Source: UBA6107 sp964459385 (GTDB lineage: Bacteria > Chloroflexota > Anaerolineae > Anaerolineales > Anaerolineaceae). From it: a stretch of DNA of 64,000 nucleotides. Shown here piece by piece: positions 33,256 to 41,942 of this stretch (the first letter of the stretch is position 1; every line of letters starts with the position of its first letter). The notes beneath the pieces are model-generated. The model worked only from the letters and a program-made list of their open reading frames with translations, was not told the origin of the DNA and ran no database searches. A program made the translations under genes and the position numbers. Location: assembly GCA_964459385.1 (NCBI GenBank), contig CAYWLG010000010.1, positions 1-64,000 on the forward strand, in the 5' to 3' direction.

Positions 33256-34266
33256 GTGAAACCAAGAATTCGAATTGAAGATGTTGCCAAAAAAGCGGGT
33301 TTATCGACCGCTACAGTTAGCAGGTACATAAACAATACCGCATCTGTCTCTGAAAAAAATTCCAAGAAGATTCGCGCAATTATTGAAGATCTTAATTACG
33401 TACCAAATGTTGCCGCGCAAATTTTGGCAAGCAATAAGACAATGACACTTGGCCTGGTTTTTCCGTCTCTAACGAGTTCGTTTTTTGGCGCATTACTTCG
33501 AGGCATTGAAACTCGTGCCTGTAAAGATGATTATTCCTTGTTGATTCATTCAACCGATATTCCGTCAAGGGGAGCAAGGACTCGCCGCGTTATTGGCGAA
33601 CATAATACAGATGGCATCATTGTTTTTTCTGATTCTCTGGATAATGATGAACTGATACGCTTGACCGATATTGGTTTCCCGGTAGTTCTTATTTATCGAT
33701 CCTCTCCTGCCGATTTAAACATGGCATCAGTCACAATTGAAAATAAAGATGGTGTATATAAATTAATTTCGCATTTAATCGAAGTGCATCATTATCGAGA
33801 TATTGCTTTTTTGCGCGGTCCTGAAATGCACGAAAATGCACGTTTGCGGGAAGAAGGTTATCGAAAAGCGCTTCTTGATCATCAAATTCCTTATTCCTCA
33901 GACCTTGTTGAAAGCGGAGAATTTAACACCGAGATGGCTCGGCAGGGTGTAAGACGTCTGCTAAATAGAAATGTTAAATTTGACGCTATATTTGCTGGAG
34001 ATGATGATGCTGCTTCGGGCTGTATGATGGAATTAAGAGAGGCTGGACTGCGAATTCCTGAAGATGTAGCGGTTGTTGGCTTTGACGACCAGAGTATTGC
34101 GATGCATCTTTCGCCCGCGTTGACAACTGTGCGTTCCCCAATTGAAGCAGTTGGTTTTCAAGCGACAGAGAAACTTATCGGCCTCATCGGAGGAAAGACA
34201 GTTGAAACCCAGACCGTCTTATCAACTGAGTTAATTATTCGTCAATCGTGTGGATGTTCTGCATAA
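33256..34266 (+). CDS. LacI-family transcriptional repressor
   Basis: A 336-residue regulator: helix-turn-helix IEDVAKKAGLSTATVSRYI at the N-terminus with a hinge helix near 48-60 (VPNVAAQILAS), then a periplasmic-binding-protein-like sugar domain with AIFAGDDDAASG and GFDDQSIAMHLSP. The GTG at 33256 is chosen because GAGG lies exactly 6 nt before it; an in-frame ATG four codons earlier has no such site. An operator palindrome sits over its promoter, and a one-mismatch copy lies before the second oxidoreductase, so it should control the sugar locus that follows. Confidence 0.92.
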   Translation: MKPRIRIEDVAKKAGLSTATVSRYINNTASVSEKNSKKIRAIIEDLNYVPNVAAQILASNKTMTLGLVFPSLTSSFFGALLRGIETRACKDDYSLLIHSTDIPSRGARTRRVIGEHNTDGIIVFSDSLDNDELIRLTDIGFPVVLIYRSSPADLNMASVTIENKDGVYKLISHLIEVHHYRDIAFLRGPEMHENARLREEGYRKALLDHQIPYSSDLVESGEFNTEMARQGVRRLLNRNVKFDAIFAGDDDAASGCMMELREAGLRIPEDVAVVGFDDQSIAMHLSPALTTVRSPIEAVGFQATEKLIGLIGGKTVETQTVLSTELIIRQSCGCSA

Positions 34267-34300
34267 ATAATACTTAAATCATTTAATGACTGGAGTTTCA

Positions 34301-35320
34301 ATGGCAATACGAATAGCTGTGGTTGGAGCAGGTTATATTGGAGAGATTCACACAAAGGCAGTAAAAAACACTATGGGTGTTGAGGTGGTAGCAGTGGTTG
34401 ACCAGATAACTGATAAGGCCGACAACTTTGCGAACAAATACTCTATTCCCAATGAATTCTCTTCTTTAGATGATTTGTTAGAAAGTCACGTAGCAGATGC
34501 GATTATCATTAGTACACCGAACTTTCTTCATGCAACCCAGGCAATTAAGGCCATGAAAGCCGGTTTACATGTTATGGTTGAAAAACCAATGGCACTAACC
34601 GCAGATGAAGCTAAGCTGATGAATTGTATAAGTTTAGATACTTCTCGTGTATTGATGGTTGGGCATTGCTGGAGATATGATACTGAAGTAAATTGGCTGC
34701 GAAATCAGATTGTAGAAAAAAAACTAGGGAAAATTGTAAGAACCAAAGGGTATGGCGTGCATGAAAATTGGGGCCCGGCTGGCTGGTTTGTTAAGAAAGA
34801 TCTTTCAGGCGGTGGAGCCCTTTTTGATATGGGAATTCATGCAATTGACACAGTTCGTTACCTTTTGGGAGACCCTGAACCCGAGAGCGTTTATGCGCAA
34901 ATAGGAACCTATTATGGGAAATATGAAGTCGATGATACAGGACTTTTGATAATCAACTGGAAAGGCGGGCCAGTTTCATATATTGAATCTGGTTGGTGGC
35001 AGCCATATTCAGAGGGCCCCGAGGCAGCAACTCAATTGTTTGGACTAAAAGGTTTCGGGTCAATTTTTCCAACCAGATTATTGATGCCCAATCTGCAAAA
35101 CGAAACGGTGGAGGTAATTGAGAGTGGTTATCAACATCCGCGTCTGGAACATTGCGAGCAGTCTATGTATGATAACCAAATGGCACATTTTGTAGAATGC
35201 ATTGTCAATAATGCGGTTCCAAATTCAAATGCAGCAAAGGGGCTGACAAATATGAAGATATTGGAAGCAGCTTACAAAAGTAGTGATTCAAGAGAGCTTA
35301 TCTTCATTGAAGAAAATTAA
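34301..35320 (+). CDS. Gfo/Idh/MocA-family NAD(P)-dependent oxidoreductase (first)
   Basis: A 339-residue protein with an N-terminal Rossmann fold (GAGYIG, 9-14) and the catalytic lysine Lys95 in EKPMALT, then a C-terminal substrate domain with GGGALFDMGIHAID carrying the Asp/His pair. Family members oxidise or reduce sugars and cyclitols. The substrate cannot be read from sequence. GGAG 5 nt before the ATG fixes the start. It follows the LacI-type gene by 34 bp and is likely in the same transcript. Confidence 0.9.
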   Translation: MAIRIAVVGAGYIGEIHTKAVKNTMGVEVVAVVDQITDKADNFANKYSIPNEFSSLDDLLESHVADAIIISTPNFLHATQAIKAMKAGLHVMVEKPMALTADEAKLMNCISLDTSRVLMVGHCWRYDTEVNWLRNQIVEKKLGKIVRTKGYGVHENWGPAGWFVKKDLSGGGALFDMGIHAIDTVRYLLGDPEPESVYAQIGTYYGKYEVDDTGLLIINWKGGPVSYIESGWWQPYSEGPEAATQLFGLKGFGSIFPTRLLMPNLQNETVEVIESGYQHPRLEHCEQSMYDNQMAHFVECIVNNAVPNSNAAKGLTNMKILEAAYKSSDSRELIFIEEN

Positions 35321-35380
35321 CATCTTCGAAACCTGGTCAATTTTGAATAAAGTAAATATGAGTGTTTTTTTCTAGATTAA

Positions 35381-35394
35381 TGAAAGCGCTTACA
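35381..35394 (+). promoter_or_regulatory. Second LacI-type operator
   Basis: TGAAAGCGCTTACA, one mismatch from the palindrome at the lacI-like promoter, 31 bp before the second oxidoreductase. It suggests an internal regulated promoter; a clear -35/-10 pair was not found. Confidence 0.7.
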
Positions 35395-35424
35395 AATTAG
35401 AGATTTCATTGGAGTGATATAGAT

Positions 35425-36411
35425 ATGGCAAATAAAATTCGTTGGGGAATTATTGGGGCGGGGTATATTGCTAACAAATTTGCACAGGCACTTTCATACC
35501 TGCCCGATGCTGAAGCCTATGCGGTAGGTTCTCGTTCCCGTAAGTCGGCAGAAAAATTTGCACAAGAAAATAATGTAACAAAAGTTCATGAGAGTTACCA
35601 ATCGCTTTTTGAAGACCCAAACGTAGATGTGGTTTACATAGCCACAATTAATACGGTTCATCGCGAAAATTGTATTGCAGCGATTGAATCAGGAAAGCCC
35701 ATCTTATGTGAAAAGCCATTTATGCTGAACAGCCAAGAAGCTGAAGAAGTGATTTCGTTGGTAAAAGAAAAAAAAGTCTTCTTGATGGAAGCTCTGTGGA
35801 CGCGATTCATCCCAGCTTTTAAAGAAGCCCGACGAATGTGGGAAAGTGGTGTTATTGGAGATATTTGGACTGCGACTTCTGAATTTGGTTTTTATTGTGA
35901 AAAAGACGCATCCAACCCATTATATGATTTATCACTTGGCGGCGGTTCGTTCTTGGATGTTGGTGCATACCCGGTTTCTCTGGCACACATTGTTTTTGGA
36001 GAACCTGACACTATAGTCGGCCATGCTGCTTTCGGTCCTACTTGTGTAGATGAGCAGGCTGGAATGATTTTTGGCTATAAAAACGGTCAAATGGCAATGG
36101 GGTATTCAAGTTTCAAAATGGAATCCCCAAAAGAAGCCGTAATTGTTGGTAGCAAAGGCTACATTAGAATTTATTCGCCATTCTTCTGCCCCGCTGGGTT
36201 CACGCTTTATCTTAATGGTAAGGAGCCACAGGTATTTGATATGCCCTATGTTGGGAATGGGTGGAATTATGAAGCGGTTGAGGTGATGAATTGCCTGCGT
36301 GAGGGAAAACTGGAAAGTGATGTTGTTCCACATAAAGAGACACTTGCACTTATGCGTACAATGGATCGTTTTCGTGAGCAAATTGGGCTGAAGTTCCCTG
36401 GAGAAGTTTAA
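35425..36411 (+). CDS. Gfo/Idh/MocA-family oxidoreductase (second, dihydrodiol-dehydrogenase-like)
   Basis: A 328-residue enzyme with Rossmann motif GAGYIA (11-16), catalytic Lys97 in EKPFMLN and the segment MEALWTRFIPAF. That last pattern is typical of the branch with dihydrodiol dehydrogenase and 1,5-anhydrofructose reductase. The GGGSFLDVGAYP segment supplies the substrate-site Asp. It differs strongly from the first oxidoreductase, so the pair may carry out two steps, for example oxidation then reduction at different carbons. The operator upstream links it to the LacI regulator. Confidence 0.9.
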   Translation: MANKIRWGIIGAGYIANKFAQALSYLPDAEAYAVGSRSRKSAEKFAQENNVTKVHESYQSLFEDPNVDVVYIATINTVHRENCIAAIESGKPILCEKPFMLNSQEAEEVISLVKEKKVFLMEALWTRFIPAFKEARRMWESGVIGDIWTATSEFGFYCEKDASNPLYDLSLGGGSFLDVGAYPVSLAHIVFGEPDTIVGHAAFGPTCVDEQAGMIFGYKNGQMAMGYSSFKMESPKEAVIVGSKGYIRIYSPFFCPAGFTLYLNGKEPQVFDMPYVGNGWNYEAVEVMNCLREGKLESDVVPHKETLALMRTMDRFREQIGLKFPGEV

Positions 36412-36513
36412 ATAACCATAAAAGGAGGCTTACGAATAATTCAAAATCCCAGGCTGCAAATTAACAAGAAGAGTTTGCCTAAATCCCCGAGTTTTCCTTT
36501 GAAGGAGGAGAAA

Positions 36514-37917
36514 ATGAAACGAAGAAATTTCTGGTGTGCGTTCTGTTTGATTATTATCAGCAGCATGTTGCTCTCTGCTTGTGGAGAGAAATCAGGCACA
36601 AATTCTCCCGAGAATACTGCCGCATCGACTGCCGAAAAGACAAAAGTTGTTATTTTTGTTGGGTTTGGCACTGGAACTGATCCAGATCAGATCACCAAAC
36701 AAGAGGTACTGCAAGAAGAATACAATTCCACGCACGACAAAATCGAAATTGAATTTCTAATCGTTCCGCATGATGAAGCAAATGATCGATATTTGGCCAT
36801 GCTTTCAGGTGGGGATGCCCCCCAATTAGTTGGCCCTATGGGAATCGCTGCAATCGCACAACAATATGATAGCTGGTCGGATGTTTCTCCGTTCATTGAT
36901 GCCGAAAATTATGATATGAGCGATTTTTATCCTGAAGCTACCCAATTATTATCATCGTCAGATCGTTTCTTGGGCTTGCCGATAGGTGTTTTTCCATCAA
37001 TGATTTTTTACAACAAAGATATGTTTGATGCAGCAGGAATTGCATATCCCACACACGATTATGCTGATAAAACTTGGACATATGATAAACTTCGTGAGAT
37101 TGGTATCCAACTCACGAAAGATAAAAACGGGAATAGCCCCAATTCACCAGATTTTGATCCTACCAACATGGCTCAATGGGGATTTGATGATTCCTGGATC
37201 GTTGCCCGGGGTTACCTCGCTCAGTGGGGCGCCGATACTGTAGGTAGCCCAACTTCTGCAGATTATAAGACCGCAACAGCCAACAACCCGCAGTGGGTCT
37301 ATGGCTTGCAGTGGTTAAGTGATGGTATTTGGAAAGATCATTTCATTCCTGATGCTGCCGGACAACAGGCCTATTATGCTGCCGGTGCTGACCCCTTTGG
37401 CAGCAACATGATCGCTATGTTTGAAAGCCATACATGGTTCTTCGCCGAAGGATTGAATGGTTTACCTTTTGAATATGATATTGCTCCAATTCCATATAAC
37501 CCAACTGGTACCCGAACCGCCCGCATTCATGCCAATTTATTTGCTATTCCTGAGGCCGCTGAGAATAAAGAGGCCGCATGGGAAGTGATGAAATGGCTGA
37601 CAGCCCCTGAACAGGCTGTTGAAGTTTGCATGATCTATGGTTGTATTCCAGCCCACAAATCAGTGGCAGATGAATTCCAGGTTGAACTTGAGAAAAGTTT
37701 CCCAGGGATGGACTACACAGTAATGTATGAAGCCATCAAATACCTAGACAACCCACATCATGAATCATGGGTGCCTGAATGGTCACGTGTAGAAGAAATT
37801 ATGAATAACGCTATTTCGCTTGTTTACTCTGGTGAAGAAAAAGATGCCAAGGTAGTTTTGGATGATGCAAATCAACAAATACAAACACTATTAGACGAAT
37901 ATTGGACTACGCACTAG
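36514..37917 (+). CDS. Sugar ABC transporter substrate-binding lipoprotein
   Basis: A 467-residue family 1 (MalE-like) binding protein. Signal peptide with lipobox LLSAC (Cys23), then a short Ser/Thr/Ala linker. The body has the usual LAMLSGGDAPQLV, PIGVFPSMIFYNKDMFDAAGI and EAAWEVMKWLTAPEQ segments of carbohydrate-binding proteins. It captures the sugar outside the membrane and delivers it to the two permeases downstream. GAAGGAGGAG before the ATG at 36514 is very strong, consistent with the high expression that binding proteins need. Confidence 0.93.
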   Translation: MKRRNFWCAFCLIIISSMLLSACGEKSGTNSPENTAASTAEKTKVVIFVGFGTGTDPDQITKQEVLQEEYNSTHDKIEIEFLIVPHDEANDRYLAMLSGGDAPQLVGPMGIAAIAQQYDSWSDVSPFIDAENYDMSDFYPEATQLLSSSDRFLGLPIGVFPSMIFYNKDMFDAAGIAYPTHDYADKTWTYDKLREIGIQLTKDKNGNSPNSPDFDPTNMAQWGFDDSWIVARGYLAQWGADTVGSPTSADYKTATANNPQWVYGLQWLSDGIWKDHFIPDAAGQQAYYAAGADPFGSNMIAMFESHTWFFAEGLNGLPFEYDIAPIPYNPTGTRTARIHANLFAIPEAAENKEAAWEVMKWLTAPEQAVEVCMIYGCIPAHKSVADEFQVELEKSFPGMDYTVMYEAIKYLDNPHHESWVPEWSRVEEIMNNAISLVYSGEEKDAKVVLDDANQQIQTLLDEYWTTH

Positions 37918-38009
37918 TTTTACCATAACGAATTTGTCTAAAAATAGATACCAGTTGATAGATTCATCTTTATGAAGAGCGAAGTTATTTGTAAAGAAGA
38001 AAACAAATC

Positions 38010-38038
38010 CCAGGCAGGTGGTTCTACCACTTGCCTGG
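38010..38038 (+). promoter_or_regulatory. Intercistronic hairpin between binding protein and permease genes
   Basis: CCAGGCAGGTGG pairs with CCACTTGCCTGG (12 bp, one G-U) around TTCTA, with no T-run. Such hairpins protect the upstream mRNA from 3' exonucleases and raise binding-protein over permease synthesis. Confidence 0.7.
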
Positions 38039-38054
38039 AAGTAGGAGTTGTTGA

Positions 38055-39008
38055 ATGAATATATTAAAACCAAAGACTTGGACATTAAGCCAACGTGAAG
38101 CCGCTGCTGCATATTTGTACACAACTCCGTGGATTATTGGCTTCATCCTTTTTACCGCAGGCCCGATGTTGATTTCACTTTATTATTCCTTTACTGATTT
38201 CAATATTGTTAGCCCACCTGTGTGGGTGAATTTTGATAATTATCTATTTTTGTTCAAAAATCCAATATTTTGGCAATCAGTTAAGGTTACCCTTTACTAC
38301 GCCTCATTAGCCTTACCCCTTGGAATAATTGTGGGCTTTTTGCTGGCAGTATTGCTAAATCAGGAGATTTGGGGTCAGAAAATTTGGCGAACGATTTATT
38401 TTTTGCCCTCAGTGATTGCGGGCGTTGCGGTAGCCCTTATGTGGGTTCGTTTGTTGAACCCGAACATCGGTATGGTAAACGCATTCTTGCGTACCATTGG
38501 AATACAGGGGCCCGGTTGGCTTCAAGACCCTCAATGGTCCATTCCATCATTGGTGTTGATGAGCCTTTGGGGTGTAGGTGGCGGGATGATCATTTATCTG
38601 GCTGGATTGCAAGGAATTCCCACTGCACTTTACGAAGCGGCCAAGATAGATGGCGCTAACACGATACAGCGCTTTATTCATATCACTATTCCAATGATGA
38701 CCCCAATCATCTTTTACAACCTTATTCTTGGGTTGATAAATACCTTTCAATTGTTTACTGAGGTATTTGTTGCTACAGGAGCTGGGGGTGCTGGGAACCT
38801 TGGCGGACCGGCGCGTTCTACCATGGTCTATAACTTGTATTTGTATTTGAATGCATTTCGTTATTTTGACATGGGTATCGCTTCTGCAATGGCGTGGATA
38901 TTGTTCTTATTCATTCTCGTAATTACCCTTTTGCTGTTTTGGTCTTCAAAGTACTGGGTCTATTATGAGGGTCAACTCAGTAACAAAAAGGCAACCAAAG
39001 ATGAATAA
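38055..39008 (+). CDS. Sugar ABC transporter permease, MalF-type
   Basis: A 317-residue permease with six predicted helices. The cytoplasmic EAA loop reads ALYEAAKIDGANTIQRF, which docks the ATPase. The N-terminus lacks the extra helices of Escherichia coli MalF, as is usual in this family. AGTAGGAG stands before the ATG. It pairs with the next gene, which overlaps its end by 8 nt. No ATPase gene lies in the locus, so a shared MsmK/UgpC-type ATPase must serve it. Confidence 0.93.
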   Translation: MNILKPKTWTLSQREAAAAYLYTTPWIIGFILFTAGPMLISLYYSFTDFNIVSPPVWVNFDNYLFLFKNPIFWQSVKVTLYYASLALPLGIIVGFLLAVLLNQEIWGQKIWRTIYFLPSVIAGVAVALMWVRLLNPNIGMVNAFLRTIGIQGPGWLQDPQWSIPSLVLMSLWGVGGGMIIYLAGLQGIPTALYEAAKIDGANTIQRFIHITIPMMTPIIFYNLILGLINTFQLFTEVFVATGAGGAGNLGGPARSTMVYNLYLYLNAFRYFDMGIASAMAWILFLFILVITLLLFWSSKYWVYYEGQLSNKKATKDE

Positions 39009-40080
39009 ACAAAAAAATATGAACCTATTGTTAACTTCTTTTTGGGGCAATCTTAAGTCTAGTGTGAAGGCACAAAATCTGTTCTTTAGAGGCCTTGCTA
39101 CATTGACTTTAGCTGCCGGCGCAGTAATAATTTTGATCCCATTTTTGTATATGATTGGAACATCCCTAAAAGATGTGAATCAAATTCGTCAGGATCCATT
39201 AAGTTTGCTTCCCTTTTCGCCTGTTTTGGTAGAGATCAATGGGAAGCAGGAACCGCTATACAAAGTCGAACTAAACAACGAAATTGTCGAATTTGCACTG
39301 ATAAAAAAGCAGCCTGGAAGCATGGGCATTTTTGTTGATCCTGCTGATCCATCAGTTGAATACCTGCTTAAATTGGATGAAAATAACGCAGTTCGTCGCT
39401 TAGAGTTTCATTTTGAAAACTACAAAGATGCCTTAACAAAAGTTCCGTTTGGCAGGTACTTGCTAAATACGCTCATCGTTACATTTCTAGGTATGTTGGG
39501 AATGTTGTTCTCGTGTTCATTGGTCGCTTTTGGGCTGTCACGCTTTCGAGCCAAGTGGACAAACGTTTTGTTCTTGGTTTTGCTCTCAACGATCATGCTA
39601 CCGAGGCAAATTACCTTGATTCCGATGTATGTGATTTTCCAAAGGTTAAACTGGGTAGATACACTGTTGCCCCTCATTGTTCCACAGTTTTTTGCCAATG
39701 CCTACAATGTGTTTTTGCTTCGGCAATTCTTTATGTCAATTCCAGTCGAGATGGATGAGGCAGCGAAGATAGACGGCGCAAATTCGCTTCAAACACTGTG
39801 GTACATAATTCTGCCGCAATCACGCCTAGCATTAATTACAATTTCGATTTTTCATTTCCTTTACGCCTGGAATGATTTCTATGAACCACTCATTTTCTTG
39901 CACAGCCGCACGAATTGGACTATGGCTGTTGGGTTGCAAACCTTTAATGCAATGTATTCCATCAACACTCATTTGATCATGGCTGTATCGTTAATGATGG
40001 TCTTACCCCCCATTGTTTTATTCTTTGTCGGTCAAAAATATTTCACTCAGGGGATTGTTGTGAGTGGTGTGAAGGGATAA
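39001..40080 (+). CDS. Sugar ABC transporter permease, MalG-type, with extracytoplasmic insertion
   Basis: A 359-residue permease, about 80 longer than usual. Helix 1 (about 30-50) is followed by SLKDVNQI, then an inserted, predicted beta-rich stretch of some 65-70 residues (about 65-135) before the normal FENYKDAL segment. The insertion faces the outside, where the binding protein docks. The EAA loop EMDEAAKIDGANSLQTLW is normal. The ATG at 39001 overlaps the previous gene. I chose it over an in-frame upstream start because it gives the typical charged N-terminus. Confidence 0.9.
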   Translation: MNKQKNMNLLLTSFWGNLKSSVKAQNLFFRGLATLTLAAGAVIILIPFLYMIGTSLKDVNQIRQDPLSLLPFSPVLVEINGKQEPLYKVELNNEIVEFALIKKQPGSMGIFVDPADPSVEYLLKLDENNAVRRLEFHFENYKDALTKVPFGRYLLNTLIVTFLGMLGMLFSCSLVAFGLSRFRAKWTNVLFLVLLSTIMLPRQITLIPMYVIFQRLNWVDTLLPLIVPQFFANAYNVFLLRQFFMSIPVEMDEAAKIDGANSLQTLWYIILPQSRLALITISIFHFLYAWNDFYEPLIFLHSRTNWTMAVGLQTFNAMYSINTHLIMAVSLMMVLPPIVLFFVGQKYFTQGIVVSGVKG

Positions 40081-40245
40081 TGCAAAGGGAAAAGAGGATG
40101 GTGGTATAAGGGTTAGCTAATGACTATAGGTATGATCTGCCAATTGAATTTAAGATTGAATGTTATTCTCACGCTGCAATCCTTTGAATAGCAGATTACA
40201 TGCCATTGTGCTGAATCAGTGAGTGGGTGACTCCCCATTCCCCTC

Positions 40246-40284
40246 AAAGGCAGGTGGAATAATCCCCCGTCTGCCTTTTTATTT
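40246..40284. terminator. Terminator between the sugar locus and the MFS gene
   Basis: AAAGGCAG (40246-40253) pairs with CTGCCTTT (40271-40278) ahead of TTATTTT. The opposite strand has a shorter T-run and may end the convergent MFS transcript. The remaining gap 40081-40245 shows nothing else. Confidence 0.75.
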
Positions 40285-40353
40285 TAACAATTTATGAGCG
40301 ATGTGCTCGTTTTTGAGAAAAATCCAACTAACCGGTCTCGTCTTGCTTCTTCT

Positions 40354-41574
40354 TCAATCCATCTTCCTGATGGCCGGATGCAGCAGTGCCAGCAGGGAGA
40401 GTACCGCCACCACAATGCCGGCCACGATGAACACGTAACTGGCACCCAGCTTATCGGTGGCCCAGCCGGCCAGTGCGTAGCCGATGGGCATGAGCGTATA
40501 AGAGCCCAGAAAATCGATGCTCGAAACGCGCCCCAGCAATTCAGAGGGTACAAGTTCTTGCAAAGAACTGGTCCAGATGAGACCAAAGCTGGCACCGGCG
40601 GCGCCCAACAGGGCAGCCCCGGCTAACGAAATCCACAGGTTCTTTTGAACGCCCAACAGCAAGATGGAGGCACCGATCATGAACCATGAAGCATAGGCGA
40701 TGTAACCGCGCTTGTGCATCTTGGGGGCGTTGCCCATGATGAGCGCGCAGATGACGGCACCCACGGAGAGGGCTGAGTAAACAAAGCCCAGGGTTTTCAC
40801 GTCCATCTTCCAGACATCGCTCACCAAAAAGGGCAGGCTGGTGCTGAAGGCGCCGCCTTCGACCATGTTGGCCAGGGCTGCCACCGAGATCGTCACCCAC
40901 AGCCAGGGAGAGGCGGCCACGGCCTTGAAGCCGGTCATCAGATCGCCCAACATGTTGGCATTCTCGGCCTTTTTGGGCTCTGCAACCGTGCGTACGAGGC
41001 GGTCGTGTTTGAGCAGAGGCAGCAGTGCCAGCGCTGAGAGAAAAAATGAGGCGGAATCCAGCGCAAAGGTCAATGGGGTACCGCCGGTGGCTACCAGCAG
41101 CGCGCCCAGTGAAGGGCCGACGATGCCGGTGATCTCGCGGCTCAGCGTGGTCAGCGAGTTAGCGCCGGCAAGCGCATCGGCCTGGATGATCTCAGGGAAG
41201 ACGGCAATATAGGCTGGTTCAAAGAATGAGCTGACGATGCCGAACACGGCGCTGATGATGAAGATATGCCAGATCTCCAGCAGGTTGAGCGCGGCCAGAA
41301 TGGCGACGCCGCCCACCAGCAGCCCGCGCAGCAGGTCTGAGGTGAACATCACCGCTGAACGGGGCAGCCGGTCCACCAGCACGCCACCAAAGAGCATGAA
41401 GAGCAGCATGGGCACCATCGAAACGATATTGACGGTGCCCATTGCGAGCGCCGAGCCGGTCTTTTCGAGCACCCACCAGGAGAGGGCGATACGGTAAAGG
41501 CTGTCACCCAAACGTGAAATGGTCTGGCCAGACCAAAGAAAGGCGAAAGGTCGATTGTTCAGCGCACGCAGCAT
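40354..41574 (-). CDS. MFS transporter, drug-exporter-like
   Basis: A 406-residue 12-helix transporter. N-terminal RALNNRPFAFLWSGQTISRLGD and the FGGVLVDRLPRS loop are typical of the MFS_3/enterobactin-exporter and macrolide-efflux branch. The likely role is export of a small hydrophobic compound; the substrate cannot be read from sequence. The ATG at 41574 with AGGA 9 nt upstream is preferred to an in-frame start 21 codons earlier, which runs through the space next to a terminator. It is GC-richer than the sugar locus and marks the return to the genome's usual composition. Confidence 0.85.
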   Translation of the reverse strand: MLRALNNRPFAFLWSGQTISRLGDSLYRIALSWWVLEKTGSALAMGTVNIVSMVPMLLFMLFGGVLVDRLPRSAVMFTSDLLRGLLVGGVAILAALNLLEIWHIFIISAVFGIVSSFFEPAYIAVFPEIIQADALAGANSLTTLSREITGIVGPSLGALLVATGGTPLTFALDSASFFLSALALLPLLKHDRLVRTVAEPKKAENANMLGDLMTGFKAVAASPWLWVTISVAALANMVEGGAFSTSLPFLVSDVWKMDVKTLGFVYSALSVGAVICALIMGNAPKMHKRGYIAYASWFMIGASILLLGVQKNLWISLAGAALLGAAGASFGLIWTSSLQELVPSELLGRVSSIDFLGSYTLMPIGYALAGWATDKLGASYVFIVAGIVVAVLSLLALLHPAIRKMD

Positions 41575-41640
41575 GGTGTTGAATCCTAATTTTTGAAGTC
41601 GTGTGGCGAATTCCAGCCCTTGAGTAGTATATAACAAAAA

Positions 41641-41665
41641 CCGCGCCCGAAGGCGCGGCCTTTTT
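41641..41665 (-). terminator. Terminator of the DUF5679-type gene
   Basis: CCGCGCC (41641-41647) and GGCGCGG (41652-41658) form a 7-bp stem, loop TTCG on the minus strand, then TTTTTG. T-run also on the plus strand. Confidence 0.85.
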
Positions 41666-41676
41666 ACATCTTTTGC

Positions 41677-41823
41677 TTATTTGCCGAGAATTTTGTACAT
41701 CCCGGTTCCGCAAACGGAGCATTTGCCTTTGAGGGCTTTGCGGCCGTTTTTCATGGTCACTTCTTCGGTTTTGACCATTTCGGTCTTCTTCTTACACTTC
41801 ATGCAATATGCTACTTCAGCCAT
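41677..41823 (-). CDS. 48-residue zinc-ribbon protein (DUF5679-type)
   Basis: A small protein beginning MAEVAYCMKCKKKTEM and ending CSVCGTGMYKILGK. Two CxxC pairs (Cys7/Cys10 and Cys35/Cys38) make a zinc ribbon; the layout with a basic NGRKALKGKC middle matches the DUF5679 family, short proteins seen in Chloroflexota. AGGAGG lies 5 nt before the ATG and a terminator follows, so it is a real single gene despite its size. Function unknown; a nucleic-acid or ribosome-associated role is a guess. Confidence 0.8.
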   Translation of the reverse strand: MAEVAYCMKCKKKTEMVKTEEVTMKNGRKALKGKCSVCGTGMYKILGK

Positions 41824-41942
41824 TCAATCCTCCTATTGTGTGAAAACGGAACATCAGAAACAACTTCTGACAATTGCGATTATAGCATAGCAAAAACCCA
41901 GTTTAACCCACGAGTTTTATCAGATTTGAATCAGGAAATTTG

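Noticed and set aside
40081..40353. Third copy of the tRNA-Leu 3' end that would close a larger island
   Set aside because: I searched this gap by eye for the GGGTTCGACCCCCTC core and found nothing similar.
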